Assembly: GCA_029204225.1 (NCBI GenBank)
Contig: CM055095.1
Location: forward strand, 20,579,348 to 20,643,347
DNA: 64,000 nucleotides
Direction: 5' to 3'
Origin: Diphasiastrum complanatum
Lineage: Eukaryota > Streptophyta > Lycopodiopsida > Lycopodiales > Lycopodiaceae
Shown: piece after piece, positions 11,217 through 21,498 of the stretch
Numbering within the stretch: the stretch's first letter is position 1
Layout: each line of letters starts with the position of its first letter
Translations under genes and position numbers: made by a program
Notes under the pieces: generated by a model
What the model saw: the letters and a program-made list of their open reading frames with translations, nothing else
Told to the model about the DNA's origin: nothing
Databases searched by the model: none

Positions 11217-12424
11217 CACAAAAATTTTACATTAGCCAGATATTGGTTATATCTATCTAAAAAAACTCCTTGCAAAGGTTGATTCCCAGCAGATTTTAAA
11301 AAATCATGGAAAAAGTGCATTTTTTGGGGGTCTTTTTGCAAAATTTTAAGATTTTCTGGGAAAAAACCCTTAAAGACTAGTATGCATTTGTATCTCAGTT
11401 AGATTCAGCTTCTCACCAAGCTGCAAGAGTTACTTTTCAAGGAAACTCAAAAAATACTGAAAAAACTGCATATTTTGGTGGTTTTTTTGCAAAATTTTAA
11501 GATTTTATGGGAGCAAACCTTTTCAGACTGGTTTTCACTTGTATCTCAGTCCGATTCAGTTGCTCACCAACCTGTGAGAATTACTTCCCAAGGAAATTCA
11601 AAAAATCTTGAAACACGTGCATTTTTTTGTGGTTTTTTTGCAAAATTTTAAGATTTTCTGCGAAAGAAACCCTTAAAAACTGGTAGTCACTTGTATCTCA
11701 GTCAGATTAACCTGCTCACCAAGCTTCAAGAGTTACTTCCCAAGGAAACTCAAAACATCTTGTAAAAAGTGCAATTTTTTGGGGTTTTTTTGCAAAATTT
11801 TAAGATTTTTTGGGACAAAACCCTTGCAAACTGGTATGCACTTGTATCTTAGTTATATTCACCTGTGCACCTAGCTGCAAGAGTTACTTTCCAAGGAAAC
11901 TCAAAAACTCTTGAAAAAAGTGCATTTTTTTAGCATTTTTTTGCAAAATTTTAAGATTTTCTGGGAACAAACCCTTTCAGACTGGTATTCACTTGTATCT
12001 CAGTAAGATTCACCTGATCACCATGCTGCAAGAGTTAATTTCCAAGGAAACTCAAAAAATCTTTAAAAAAGTGCAATTTTTTGGCGTTTTTTTGCAAAAT
12101 TTTAAGATTTTTTGGGAAAAAACCCTTTTAGACTGGTATTCATTTGTATCTCAGTCAGATTCACCTGCTCACCAATCTGCAAGAGTTACTTCCCAAGGGA
12201 ACTCAGAAAATCATGAAACAATTGCATTTTTTTGTGGTTTTTCTTACAAAATTTTAAGATATTCTTTGAACAAACCCTCTCAGACTGGTATGCACTTGTA
12301 TCTCAGTCAGATTCACCTGCTCACCAAGCTACAAGAGCTATTTCTCAAGGAAACTCAAAAAATCTTGTAAAAAGTGCATTTTTTTGGGTTTTTTTGCAAA
12401 ATTTTATGATTTTCTAGGAACAAA
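11217..12424. repeat. Tandem array, eight copies of a 151-bp unit
   Basis: The anchor GCAAAATTTTAAGATTTT or a near variant recurs at 11338, 11489, 11640, 11792, 11943, 12094, 12245 and 12396, a steady step of 151 bp (152 once). Each unit also has TGTATCTCAGTCAGATTCACCTG and GCAAGAGTTACTTCCCAAGG variants. Units are diverged, so the array is not new. A single diverged relative lies at 61560-61640, inside Gypsy-3. Confidence 0.95.
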
Positions 12425-12426
12425 AT

Positions 12427-12717
12427 TTGATTTATGATGGTGACATTGGTGACATTGTTTTCACTAACCTTTGTGGAAATTCGAGATCAAGCATTGATGA
12501 GATCTTGTTGGATCTAGATCATATGTTTGAGAGGGAGTATTTCCAGAGGTTCAGGTATGAAGATATTCATATCTTTGATATCTTTGATGATCAAGAGAAA
12601 GGTAAGCAAGTGGAAGCGACTCACTTTGCTTTACTCACATGTTTTGGAGAATTTTCTTGTGTAGATGATGCTATGCAAAATGAGATGCAAACTCTAAGAG
12701 ATACTAATCAAACATGA
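12427..12717 (+). pseudogene. Copia pol linker fragment
   Basis: A 96-codon frame contains EKGKQVEATHFALLTCFGEF followed by VDDAM. It aligns by eye with KGKQVVAGTNFAFLSSFGEP at 24860-24910, the region between integrase and reverse transcriptase. It starts abruptly where the 151-bp array ends. Confidence 0.65.
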
Positions 12718-12734
12718 ACCAAAACATAAAATAT

Positions 12735-12848
12735 GTTTGATGTGTAGATGCTGATTTTTCTACATTGGCAGGATTGTTGGTTTGCTCCTTTTTGTAACCA
12801 AAGATCAGGGACATGGATTGGATCTTGAACGATCTGAAATCCTTCACA
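12735..12848 (+). repeat. LTR tail, Copia-1-like
   Basis: GTGTAGATGCTGATTTTTCTACATTGG and the final GATCTGAAATCCTTCACA match the 3' end of the Copia-1 LTR read in the plus sense. No primer site follows, so the LTR to gag junction is rearranged. Confidence 0.65.
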
Positions 12849-12939
12849 ATCAACATCTGTGTTAGATCCTAGATTGAGATAGCAAGCAACATCCTTTCAG
12901 TTCCATTCTTTATCATTACTAGAATTTCTCACTAAGAAG

Positions 12940-14589
12940 ATGTCTTCATCTGGTTCACATTTCTTAGAGCACAGTGAGAGATTAACATCTTCCAATTATG
13001 CAATGTGGAAGATCAAAATGGAATTATTGTTGATTCTACAGGATGTAATGGATATTGTGAGTGGAGCTGAAGAAGAACCTGCTGCACCTAATGAAGCTGC
13101 AACATTCCACAAAAGAACCAAAATTGCCCTTCATTTTATAAAAATGAATGTTACCAATGAAGTGTTAAGAGAGATCAGTACATGCACCACTGCCAAAGAA
13201 GATTGGGATACTCTAAAAACAATATATGAAATCAAAAATACTTCTAGATTGCTTACACTTAGAAACCAAATATTTCTAAGTTATCAGAGAGTAGATGAGA
13301 GTGCTTCATCATATGTCATGAGAGTTAAGGATGTTCATCAAGAGTTAGCTGGTATTAGTGATGCTCTTAAGAACACTGAACTTGTTCAAGTAGTCCTAAA
13401 TGGACTTAGAGATGAGTATGACAATATTGTGCAAACTTATGCTGTCAGAGAGGATCTTCCATCCTTGGAGACACTGCAAGGTGTTCTCATTGCTGAAGAA
13501 AGCAGGCAAGAGAACAAGATGACAAAGCACTCTTCATCAAAGACAAGTCAAGAGGCAAGGGCAAAGGACAACAACACTTCAAGAAGGACAAAGCCAAAGA
13601 AGGTCGAGAGGATGAGTCCTCACAAGGTGCAACATCCAGTGGCAAGAAGAAGCTGTCAAAGATCAAGTGTTTTTTTCTATGGAAAGAAAGGACATTATGC
13701 ATCAAAATGTTTCAAGAAGAAGAACCAATCTAAGCAAGCTAACCTTACTAATGAGGATGAGTGTGAGGGTGTAGAGAGTGAAAGAGAGGATTCATTGATG
13801 ATGTTTACTTTTTCATCTTTCTCTTTTAAGAATGAAGAAGTTTGGTGGATAGATAGTGGGGCTAGTTCTCACATGTCTAGTTCTAGGAACTCTTTAACTA
13901 ATCTCATGTCATATTTAGGTGCAAAAAGGTCAATCTATATTGCTAATGATGTAGAGCCTGATCTAAGATTTTGTGTTCATAAGCTAAGTCCACACATGCA
14001 GGATCCAAAGTTATATCATTGGAAGTTGGCTAAAAGAGTCTTGAGGTATATATCTTCTACCTTGGATTATGGAGTATACTATGAAGGAGAAGATCTAACT
14101 TTGATTGCTTTTTTAAATTCAAAATTTGCAGGAGATAGGTTGGATAGAAAATCTGCAAGTGCTTACACTATATTTCTTGGAGGAAATTTGGTTTCTTGGC
14201 TGTCAAAGAAGCAAGCAACTATTTCCTTATCATCCTGTGAAGCTGAATACAAATCTCTTACAACCACAACAAAGGAGGTTCTATGGATCAAAAGGCTACT
14301 TTTGGAGCTTAAGTGTTATGCAGATGAAGATTTACCAATTATCAAGAATGATAACATTTCTGCTCAGGCTCTTGCAAATAGTCCAGTCTTTCATGCAAGG
14401 AGCAAGCATGTTGAAGTGGCTCATCATTTTGTAAGAGAAAAAGTCATTGGAAGAGAGATCTCATTGGAGCATGTTTCATCTTCAGATTGTGTTGCAAATC
14501 TTCTCACCAAGCCTCTACTCAAAAATGTCTTTATGAAGATGAGGTCTAACCTTGGCCTAATTTCGAAATCTATGTTGATAAGAACATAA
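12940..14589 (+). CDS. Copia-3 gag-protease-RNase H fusion ORF (549 aa)
   Basis: One uninterrupted ATG-started frame joins a Copia gag (residues 10-190) and a degenerate zinc knuckle (FFYGKKGHYASKC, 246-257, first two Cys lost). The protease motif WWIDSGASSHM (302-312) follows, and from about residue 340 the C-terminal RNase H (SWLSKKQATISLSSCEAEY, then KNDNISAQALA and ARSKHVEVAHHFVREK). Integrase and nearly all of reverse transcriptase are deleted in frame at about 13951. The RNase H DADW-type motif is altered to LNSKF, so the first catalytic Asp is lost; E434 and D471 of the later motifs remain. It could supply gag but not copy itself. Staying open over 1.65 kb may reflect recent origin or use as a gag donor. 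Confidence 0.85.
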   Translation: MSSSGSHFLEHSERLTSSNYAMWKIKMELLLILQDVMDIVSGAEEEPAAPNEAATFHKRTKIALHFIKMNVTNEVLREISTCTTAKEDWDTLKTIYEIKNTSRLLTLRNQIFLSYQRVDESASSYVMRVKDVHQELAGISDALKNTELVQVVLNGLRDEYDNIVQTYAVREDLPSLETLQGVLIAEESRQENKMTKHSSSKTSQEARAKDNNTSRRTKPKKVERMSPHKVQHPVARRSCQRSSVFFYGKKGHYASKCFKKKNQSKQANLTNEDECEGVESEREDSLMMFTFSSFSFKNEEVWWIDSGASSHMSSSRNSLTNLMSYLGAKRSIYIANDVEPDLRFCVHKLSPHMQDPKLYHWKLAKRVLRYISSTLDYGVYYEGEDLTLIAFLNSKFAGDRLDRKSASAYTIFLGGNLVSWLSKKQATISLSSCEAEYKSLTTTTKEVLWIKRLLLELKCYADEDLPIIKNDNISAQALANSPVFHARSKHVEVAHHFVREKVIGREISLEHVSSSDCVANLLTKPLLKNVFMKMRSNLGLISKSMLIRT

Positions 14590-14590
14590 A

Positions 14591-14603
14591 TTTTAAGGAG
14601 GAG
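14591..14603 (+). promoter_or_regulatory. Copia-3 polypurine tract
   Basis: TTTTAAGGAGGAG directly precedes the TG of the 3' LTR and follows the RNase H ORF by a few bases. Confidence 0.8.
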
Positions 14604-15173
14604 TGTGAAGATTATTAAAATATTATCTTCCTATCTCGAGTTTGGGGTCATGTCCATGATAATTTCCACTAGATTTCATGTTGTACATATAAGGAGTGTG
14701 AATTGAGCACATATCCTTCTAGTGTAGCTTGGATTTGAGTTAGATAGGTTCAATTGTAATGACATACAGATGTTTTGATAGCATGCAAAGTCTTATTGTA
14801 TGCATGCAAGCCACATGCAATCAGTGCATGCAACATGCAAAGTAGTTTCTATGATCTACACATGTCTAGGCAATTTTATGAGTTGACATGCAGTACATGC
14901 ACCATACATGCATGCAGTTACACATGTGGATCTCTGGTAGGTGAATTAGTTCAGTTAAGTGGACTTTCCATGCAACTCCACTGTAGGAATTCGACTCTCT
15001 CTCATGTAGGGAAAGTTGGGCATGTTTTGCCATATTGTGAATATTGAGATTTTGGTGTTTTGGACTCATTCTCTCTCTACCTGAGTTTTCTATGTATGAA
15101 TTTCTCTCTCTACCCGAGAGCAGCCTCTTTTTTTCTATACTGAACACTTAGAATTATTTCTGACATTCATTTT
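14604..15173 (+). repeat. Copia-3 3' LTR, left part
   Basis: The LTR begins TGTGAAGATT after the polypurine tract and includes two CTCTCTCTACC tracts that recall family C LTRs. It is cut by element D at 15174 and resumes at 20524. Confidence 0.75.
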
Positions 15174-16005
15174 TGTGGAAAAAGTACAAAAAGGACCAAG
15201 AGTGAATCCTAATCTGATCTTCAAGAAGGATTGGTTGTCAGATTACTTGATCTATCAATATACTTCAGATTAAGATCAATCTAGATCAATTCTAGACACA
15301 AAATCCTAACAAGAACAATCATTAATTGAAGGTAAGTGTACTTTATGGTTTCACACGTGTGAAACACTGTCTGAGTAAGTACTCCAACCTGAAAATCAGG
15401 TACACATTGATAGAACCTTAAAACAATCAAAACAAATGTAGACAAATGGAGAGAATCACTCAAAAGTGCTTCTAAAACCAAGATTGGTGTCTCACATTGA
15501 TTATGGCCAAATGTGGCTCTATATATACAATAAGTGGGAGCTCGTGGTACTCATCATCCCTTTGATCCCACATGTGTGATGGTGCTTTGTCATATAATGA
15601 TTCATCATGCAAAACTGACACTTGGACAAAACCTTCTATTTTGAGCACTTTTGGCCCATTTTTCTTCTATATGGAGATCTACTTGAAAATCTTCTAGAAG
15701 TCAAAATTCGTCTACTTCAGCTTATTCCACACATGTGAGCTGTCCTCTACACATGGGATATGACACCTAACCAAAGGATGTGGCTCATGCAATCAATAGA
15801 TTGATGCCATGTGTCATATGTCCAGAAAACTAGTTTTTGACTTTTTTAGCCACTAGAACTTGAATTAAATCATATGTACATCCTATATGATTATGGTACA
15901 TGACAAGTACACTAGTTTCACACGTGGGAACAGGCTCCACACATGTGTGTTTATCTATATACAAGATTTTTGGCCTCTACCAAGCTTATTTTTGAATTTT
16001 TCACA
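15174..16005 (-). repeat. Element D copy 1, 3' LTR
   Basis: TG...CA, 832 bp, the same length as its partner. It holds the palindrome GTTTCACACGTGTGAAAC at 15348-15365 and a TATATATA box near 15520. Confidence 0.93.
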
Positions 16006-16020
16006 CTCCTCCTCAAAAAT
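16006..16020 (-). promoter_or_regulatory. Element D polypurine tract
   Basis: The minus strand reads ATTTTTGAGGAGGAG directly before the 3' LTR. Confidence 0.8.
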
Positions 16021-16373
16021 CTAGCTTGGTAGATCTAGCTTGATGGAAAACATGATGATCTTGAACTTGACTCCATGGGCTGAATTGGTCTTTGCTGGTT
16101 CAAAAGGTGTGAAGATCAGCCAATGAGCTTGATGTTGATCTGAAATCACCATATCCATGATAGTGCTTCTTTGATGTTGACATCTTTGATGAACTTGAGA
16201 GCTTTGCACCATCCTAGCATCTTTGAAATTGATTCCTTTCAAATTTCATGTAGATGCTTGACTTTGAGCCTTGCTCCTTCTTCATGTGCATGCTCCTCCA
16301 TGAGAAATAAAAATTTCTTCTTGACTTATTAGGATCACAAAGATCTAACATCATGTTACCATGATCTAGAGAA

Positions 16374-17147
16374 TTAGACATCCAAATTGGCAAGACTATG
16401 CATGCTATAATAACAAAGTGTTTGCATCATATCTTTATGCTTGTTTACCATGCTAATCTCAGATCCAATGAGGCTAAATACTTCATTATGGAGATAAGTG
16501 TCTTTAGAAGATGATTCACTTACTCTCATAAAGAGTTTACATTTTGCCTCAATACAAATTTTCAAACTATGAGTGAACAAATCACTTTTGCTCTTAAATG
16601 ACTCAAGATCATACATTTGATGAAATAACCATTTGCTTTCTAATTGATTTAAAATCAATTTCAACCTTTTAAGAACATCATCTATGTTCTCAAGAGAGAC
16701 TTCATACTCAACTAGTATGGTTTTACTTCAATTTTGAGATGCAATGATCTCACTAAAGCAAATTGATTTATCAAATGACATAAGAGAAATAAGTATGTGA
16801 TGTATACCACATGAGATATGCTCCTCTTTCCCTTGAAATGTGAGCCACATGGACTCAACCATATTTCTTGAGTTTCTTTTTGGAATCACAATTTGAGAAG
16901 GTCTCTCCTTCTCAATCCTAGGCACACTTGAACCTTGAGAAGGATTCTCCTCCTCAATCCTTGGCACATTTGAACCTTGAGGTGACTCCTTAAGATCCTC
17001 TTCATGGTGCTCCTTTTTTATGGAAATTTGAGACCTCCATGTCTCATAATGATCACAACAACTATGATCACACAATATGCACTTCCTATGATTATCAAAA
17101 TTACTTATGCTAGAAACATAAGTCCAAAAATCACCACAACTTGGCAT
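16374..17147 (-). pseudogene. Element D protein, C-terminal part (frameshifted)
   Basis: Two open pieces (16728-17147 and 16374-16664) continue the protein of 17105-18016. Copy 2 reads through the first boundary in one frame, so copy 1 has lost a base near 17175. A TGA at 16728 stands where the equivalent position of the first module has Trp. The stretch 16440-16815 repeats the pattern of 17170-17540: ICFxEIxxSQ, xxILVE, CKLxMRxSExS, TYxHxxVxSLI. A Ser/Pro/Glu-rich linker with two SVPRIE-type repeats and a Cys/His cluster (CILCDHSCCDH) lies between. No known family is recognised. Confidence 0.6.
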
Positions 17148-18016
17148 GATTTTTCCAATATTGAAATCAAAGGTATCTCCATCTCAATAAGGCTAACTAC
17201 TTGCTTATGGATATAAGTTTCCACTTTGGATGCTTCACTTATTCTCATAAGAAGTTTACATCTTGCCTTTAAGATTGAAAACTTACAATTTTCATCTTTA
17301 GGAATGAACACATCATTCATGATCTTATTGAAACCAAAAGATCCTACATTATGAAGATATTTCCATTTCCTTGAATTCATAACTAATGTAAGCTTACAAG
17401 AAAAACATATTTTGCTATCTTTTAAGGCATCACACTCAACTAGTATTGCCTTAATCCACCTTTGAGATACAAAAATCTCTTCAAAGCAAAATGGTCCTTC
17501 ATAAGTTGACATGAGAGCATAAATGAGACTATTTTCATTTTGTGATTGCTCCTTATTCTTGATTGATTTCTCTTGGATAATAACAATAAGTTTGAACTTG
17601 TCCAAAGTTCCAAGCAAAATACTTTCCAAGGACATAAAATAAATCCAAGTTTCTTTCATGAAAGTGACATCTATCTTTGCATCTTGAACCAAACAATGCA
17701 CTTCCAAATGAAAAATTTCAAAAGATTTGACATATGTTGTGATGGACTCTTGAAGACAAATCTTGCAAGTCCTTGTGAGACTCCAAGCCTCATTCACCTT
17801 TCCACAAAGGAAACACCTTTCCTTGGACTTGTCCTTCTTGTATTTGCATTTTGAACTTGAAGCTCCATCCTCCACCTTGGCCCCCTTGCTTTGGTTCTCC
17901 TTGGATGGACTGGTCTTCTTTTTGTAGCATCTTGAGAAAAAATATCCTCCCTTGCCACAAAGGTTGCACTCATGATCCTTTCTTTCCTTAAATAGGATGC
18001 CACCTATTGATGCCAT
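17105..18016 (-). CDS. Element D protein, N-terminal part
   Basis: ATG at 18016 (MASIGG) starts a frame with a Copia-type zinc knuckle CNLCGKGGYFFSRCYKKK, in which the zinc-binding His is Tyr in both copies. A Lys-rich linker and a second Cys motif CFLCGKVNEAW, then CKIC, follow. The rest is not gag, protease, integrase or polymerase as far as I can see; it is mostly helical-looking and contains the first of two repeated modules (17170-17540). The frame is lost near 17175. The knuckle suggests nucleic-acid binding and a gag origin; the repeated module is of unknown function. Confidence 0.6.
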   Translation of the reverse strand: MASIGGILFKERKDHECNLCGKGGYFFSRCYKKKTSPSKENQSKGAKVEDGASSSKCKYKKDKSKERCFLCGKVNEAWSLTRTCKICLQESITTYVKSFEIFHLEVHCLVQDAKIDVTFMKETWIYFMSLESILLGTLDKFKLIVIIQEKSIKNKEQSQNENSLIYALMSTYEGPFCFEEIFVSQRWIKAILVECDALKDSKICFSCKLTLVMNSRKWKYLHNVGSFGFNKIMNDVFIPKDENCKFSILKARCKLLMRISEASKVETYIHKQVVSLIEMEIPLISILEKSCQVVVIFGLMFLA

Positions 18017-18094
18017 GTGAATAAAAACCTGTGATATGATTCTACAAATGTAATTTGTGACTTTCAAGAGACTAGATTTGAACATCTTCAACAA

Positions 18095-19679
18095 TCTAGA
18101 AGGATCTACAAAAGATCTAGCTCACAAACCTAAGAATCAATCTTCACAGTAATGACTAGTCACTTGGAAACTTTGCTTTGATCACTAAGACAAAAGCACA
18201 CAATCTTTGAATCAAATCACTAAAGAAATCAGATCCAATCTCCTATTGGACTCATCAAATACCAATGACTCTTTCTTTTGAAAGTTGAAATGGATATGAA
18301 AAAGATTTGACACCTAGATTTTCCTTTCACTTGACTAGTTCTCTCAACACTTGAGATTCTTGAAAAAAAGATGGGTTTTTTTTCACACACATGAAAATCA
18401 AACTTAATCACTTCTTTTGGACTCACTCTTGACCCAAATAATCTCACTCTTGAGATTTATAATGAATTTGATCTGATTTGAAAACAAACTATACCACCAA
18501 TTTTTCACAAAGCTTAAAAATTTAGACAACTAGAGATTCACAAAGATCTCAACCATGCATGAATACTCAAATATGGACTCCTTCTCATTCTAGACATCTA
18601 ATGGGATCACAAATTGACCCTCACACTCTCACAAAGAAAGTTGAATAGAACTAACTTGAGTTTCATACATACTATGTCAATTTTTGCTCAGCAAATTGAA
18701 TTCAATCACTCCTATTGGATTCCACCAATTACTCTACCTTTTAAGACTTGGAATGAAATTCATAATCAAAAGTTGTGATTTTTCTCACTAAGATATTGTG
18801 CTTCAAAGAGCTAATGCCACTTAGAAAGATTTGATCACATAGGAGAAGCCAAATTCTTCACCAATAACAACACATAATGAGCTTCTAGATCTTGCCCTCT
18901 ACAAAGGAAGGAACTCTTAGAAAATTGGATCTCTCTCTACACATTTGTCATAGACACCTTAATGACTCTTTTCAAACCTTACAGTCACTCAAACAAATTG
19001 AGTAGGGTTGAACAATGTGACTTGGATCTCAATCTCTTTTCTAGAACTCTCAATTGAAGCCAATCTATGTCAAATTCTACAAAAGATTTGCATAGATGCT
19101 CTATATGCACTAGAAACTCTCAAAGGTTTCACTTGGAGGACAGATCCAAGGATGTTTTCTAGCAAATTGATGCTTCTAAACTTGACCCTATCACTCTTGA
19201 ACAAATCTAGAGTGATGGTACAATGGATTTCAACCTCTCACCTTGCATACCACTCCTTAATCTATGATTTTTAGCAAAATCTCTCTCAACTTCAACATGC
19301 ACTCAAAAAATCAGAGATAATCAATTAATGCACCTAATTTAAGCTTCAAATTTAATTTCTTGGCTGATCTAATCCAAGAACTAATCAAGGGATTAGATTC
19401 ACTATAGAAAATGCTTGATTTTGCACAAAAATCACTCAAATTGGGTATGTGAGTCAAATTCTACAAATTTTTGAAATTTCTCAGTCAAAACCGGAGATGT
19501 ACGGCCTCACACGTGTGAAAAGAGTTCTGACAGCCCACAACAAGATCTGGACCAAAATTTTTGAGGATAGCTATCAAATGCAACTCACCACACAAAATTT
19601 GACTAGTTTCCAAAAAATTGCTATTTTTGGCTTTGATTTGGATTAACCCTATCAATTTCAACAAAACCTCTTGTACTTG
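18095..19679 (-). other. Element D leader, no gene
   Basis: A 1.6-kb AT-rich region between primer site and ORF, shared with copy 2 over 48870-49880. Repeated phrases such as CACAAAGATCTCAACC and CTCTCACAAAGAAAG are conserved, but no coding frame is. Confidence 0.6.
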
Positions 19680-19691
19680 GCTTTGATACCA
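19680..19691 (-). promoter_or_regulatory. Element D primer binding site (one mismatch)
   Basis: The minus strand reads TGGTATCAAAGC, one base off TGGTATCAGAGC. Copy 2 has the exact sequence at 49881-49892. Confidence 0.85.
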
Positions 19692-20523
19692 TGTGGAAAA
19701 AGTACAAAAAGGACCAAGAGTGGATCCTAATCTGATCCTCAAGAGGTATTGGTTGTCAGATTACTTGATCTATCAATCTACTTCAGATTAAGATCAATCT
19801 AGATCAATTCTAGACACAAAATCCTAACAAGAACAATCATTAATTGAAGGTAAGTGTACTTTATGGTTTCACACGTGTGAAACACTGTCTGAGTAAGTAC
19901 TCCAACCTGAAAATCAAGTACACATTGATAGAACCTCAAAACAATCAAAACAAATGTAGACAAATGGAGAGAATCACTCAAAATTGCTTCCAAAACCAAG
20001 ATTGGTGTCTCACATTGATTATGGCCAAATGTGGCTCTATATATACAATAAGTGGGAGCTCGTGGTACTGATCATCCCTTTGATCCCACATGTGTGAAGG
20101 TGCTTTGTCATTTGATGATTCATCATGCAAAACTGACACTTGGACAAAACCTTCTATTTTGAGCACTTTTGCCCCATTTTTCTTCTATATGGAGATCTAC
20201 TTGAAAATCTTCTAGAAGTCAAAATTAGTCTACTTCAGCTTATTCCACACATGTGAGCTGTCCTCTACACATGGGATATGACACCTAACCAAAGGATGTG
20301 GCTCATGCAATCAATAGATTGATGCCATGTGTCATATGTATAGAAAACTAGTTTCTGGCCTTTTTAGTCACTAGAACTTGAATTAAATCATATGTACATC
20401 CTATATGATTATGGTACATGACAAGTACACTAGTTTCACATGTGAGAACAGGCTCCACACATGTGTGTTTATCTATATACAAGATTTTTGGCCTCTACCA
20501 AGCTTATTTTTAAATTTTTCACA
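19692..20523 (-). repeat. Element D copy 1, 5' LTR
   Basis: 832 bp, TG...CA, pairing with 15174-16005. The 18-bp palindrome is at 19866-19883. Confidence 0.93.
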
Positions 20524-20689
20524 ATTTCTCATAGTGAAGAGTTAGATTTTTTCATCAGATGTATGCCACTGTGCTCTTGCCTTAGATTTTTCAAGCATAC
20601 TATTTTTTGATCAATCTTGTGCAATCACAACACCTCAGTAAGATCCTATAGGGTGTGTGGTGAAGCTCACACGTGCTAAAAACTTCACA
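20524..20689 (+). repeat. Copia-3 3' LTR, right part
   Basis: This continues the LTR interrupted at 15173 and ends CACGTGCTAAAAACTTCACA, a fitting CA end. The next base begins Copia-2 integrase sequence. Confidence 0.6.
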
Positions 20690-21453
20690 CCTTCAAGTAG
20701 GCCATCATGCATCTGGCTGCTTCCATTAGGGTCCTGTTCTTTCATTCAGCAACACCATTGAGCTGCGGTCTGTAGGCTGCAGTTCTTCAGTGAATGATAC
20801 CACAATCATTGCAGAAGTCAGTGAAGCGATTTGAGATATATTCGCCAACTCAATCTGTTCTAATTAGCTTCACCTTGCTATCTATACATCTCTCTGTCCA
20901 ATTCACATATTTTGTGAGTTTATCGAGTGCTTCAGATTTATTCTGAATAAAGTACACTCTGGCAAATTTTGCTATAGTCATCAATGAAGATTATATAATA
21001 TTTCGAACCTCCTACTGAGATCACGTTGAATGGTCCACAGATGTCAGAATGTACTAGCTCCAAAATCTTTGTCGTTCTGTAGGAGTCTTTGACGAATGGA
21101 GTGCACGACATCTTGCCTTTCAAACATGCATCACAGGTGGTCGAACTGGTTGCATTTAAGATGCTGACCCCTGTTATCGCTCCACGATGACGTTTCTGGT
21201 AAAGTGTCATTGAGTTCATGTGGCAGAGTCTTCTGTGCCACAGAGTGTCTGGCGAGTCGTCATGAGTCTGATGCACCTGATCTTCAGGTAGGCATAGCTT
21301 CATATGGTATAGGTTACCTTTCCTTCTACCTTGAGCGATGAGAGTACTGGTACTGGCGTCAATCACGTTGCATGTTTCGTTAGAAAACATCACATGGATC
21401 CTTGCATCTGCTATTCTTGTTATAGAGAGCAAGTCTTGTTGCAGAGTAGGCAC
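20690..21453 (-). pseudogene. Copia-2 copy i integrase
   Basis: The HHCC zinc site is visible as WHRRLCHMN and CDACLKGKM, followed by LVHSDICGPF (first catalytic Asp) and FIDDYSK. A frameshift near 20950 ends the long frame. The second Asp and Glu region (GGEYISN, QLNGVAE-like) continues in broken frames to the junction at 20690, where Copia-3 cuts it. Confidence 0.85.
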
Positions 21454-21498
21454 GAATAGAACATCTTCGAGTCGTCTGTCTCTGCCGTTGGTGTTGAG

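Larger units (their letters stand above)
15174..20523 (-). mobile_element. Element D copy 1, complete non-autonomous LTR retrotransposon
   Basis: Two 832-bp LTRs in direct orientation flank a 3.7-kb body with a primer site and polypurine tract. The flanks read ATTTT on the left and ATTTC on the right, an imperfect 5-bp duplication. The body has no integrase, reverse transcriptase or RNase H motif. It has a long leader and coding sequence for an unfamiliar protein that starts with a Copia-like zinc knuckle. A second copy at 47621-50725 shows that it is a real family. It must borrow enzymes to move. By eye the LTRs differ at roughly 20 to 25 sites. Confidence 0.9.

Noticed and set aside
11217-12424. 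Possible CRISPR-like array
   Set aside because: Whole 151-bp units repeat with no unique spacers, and the sequence is plant nuclear DNA.
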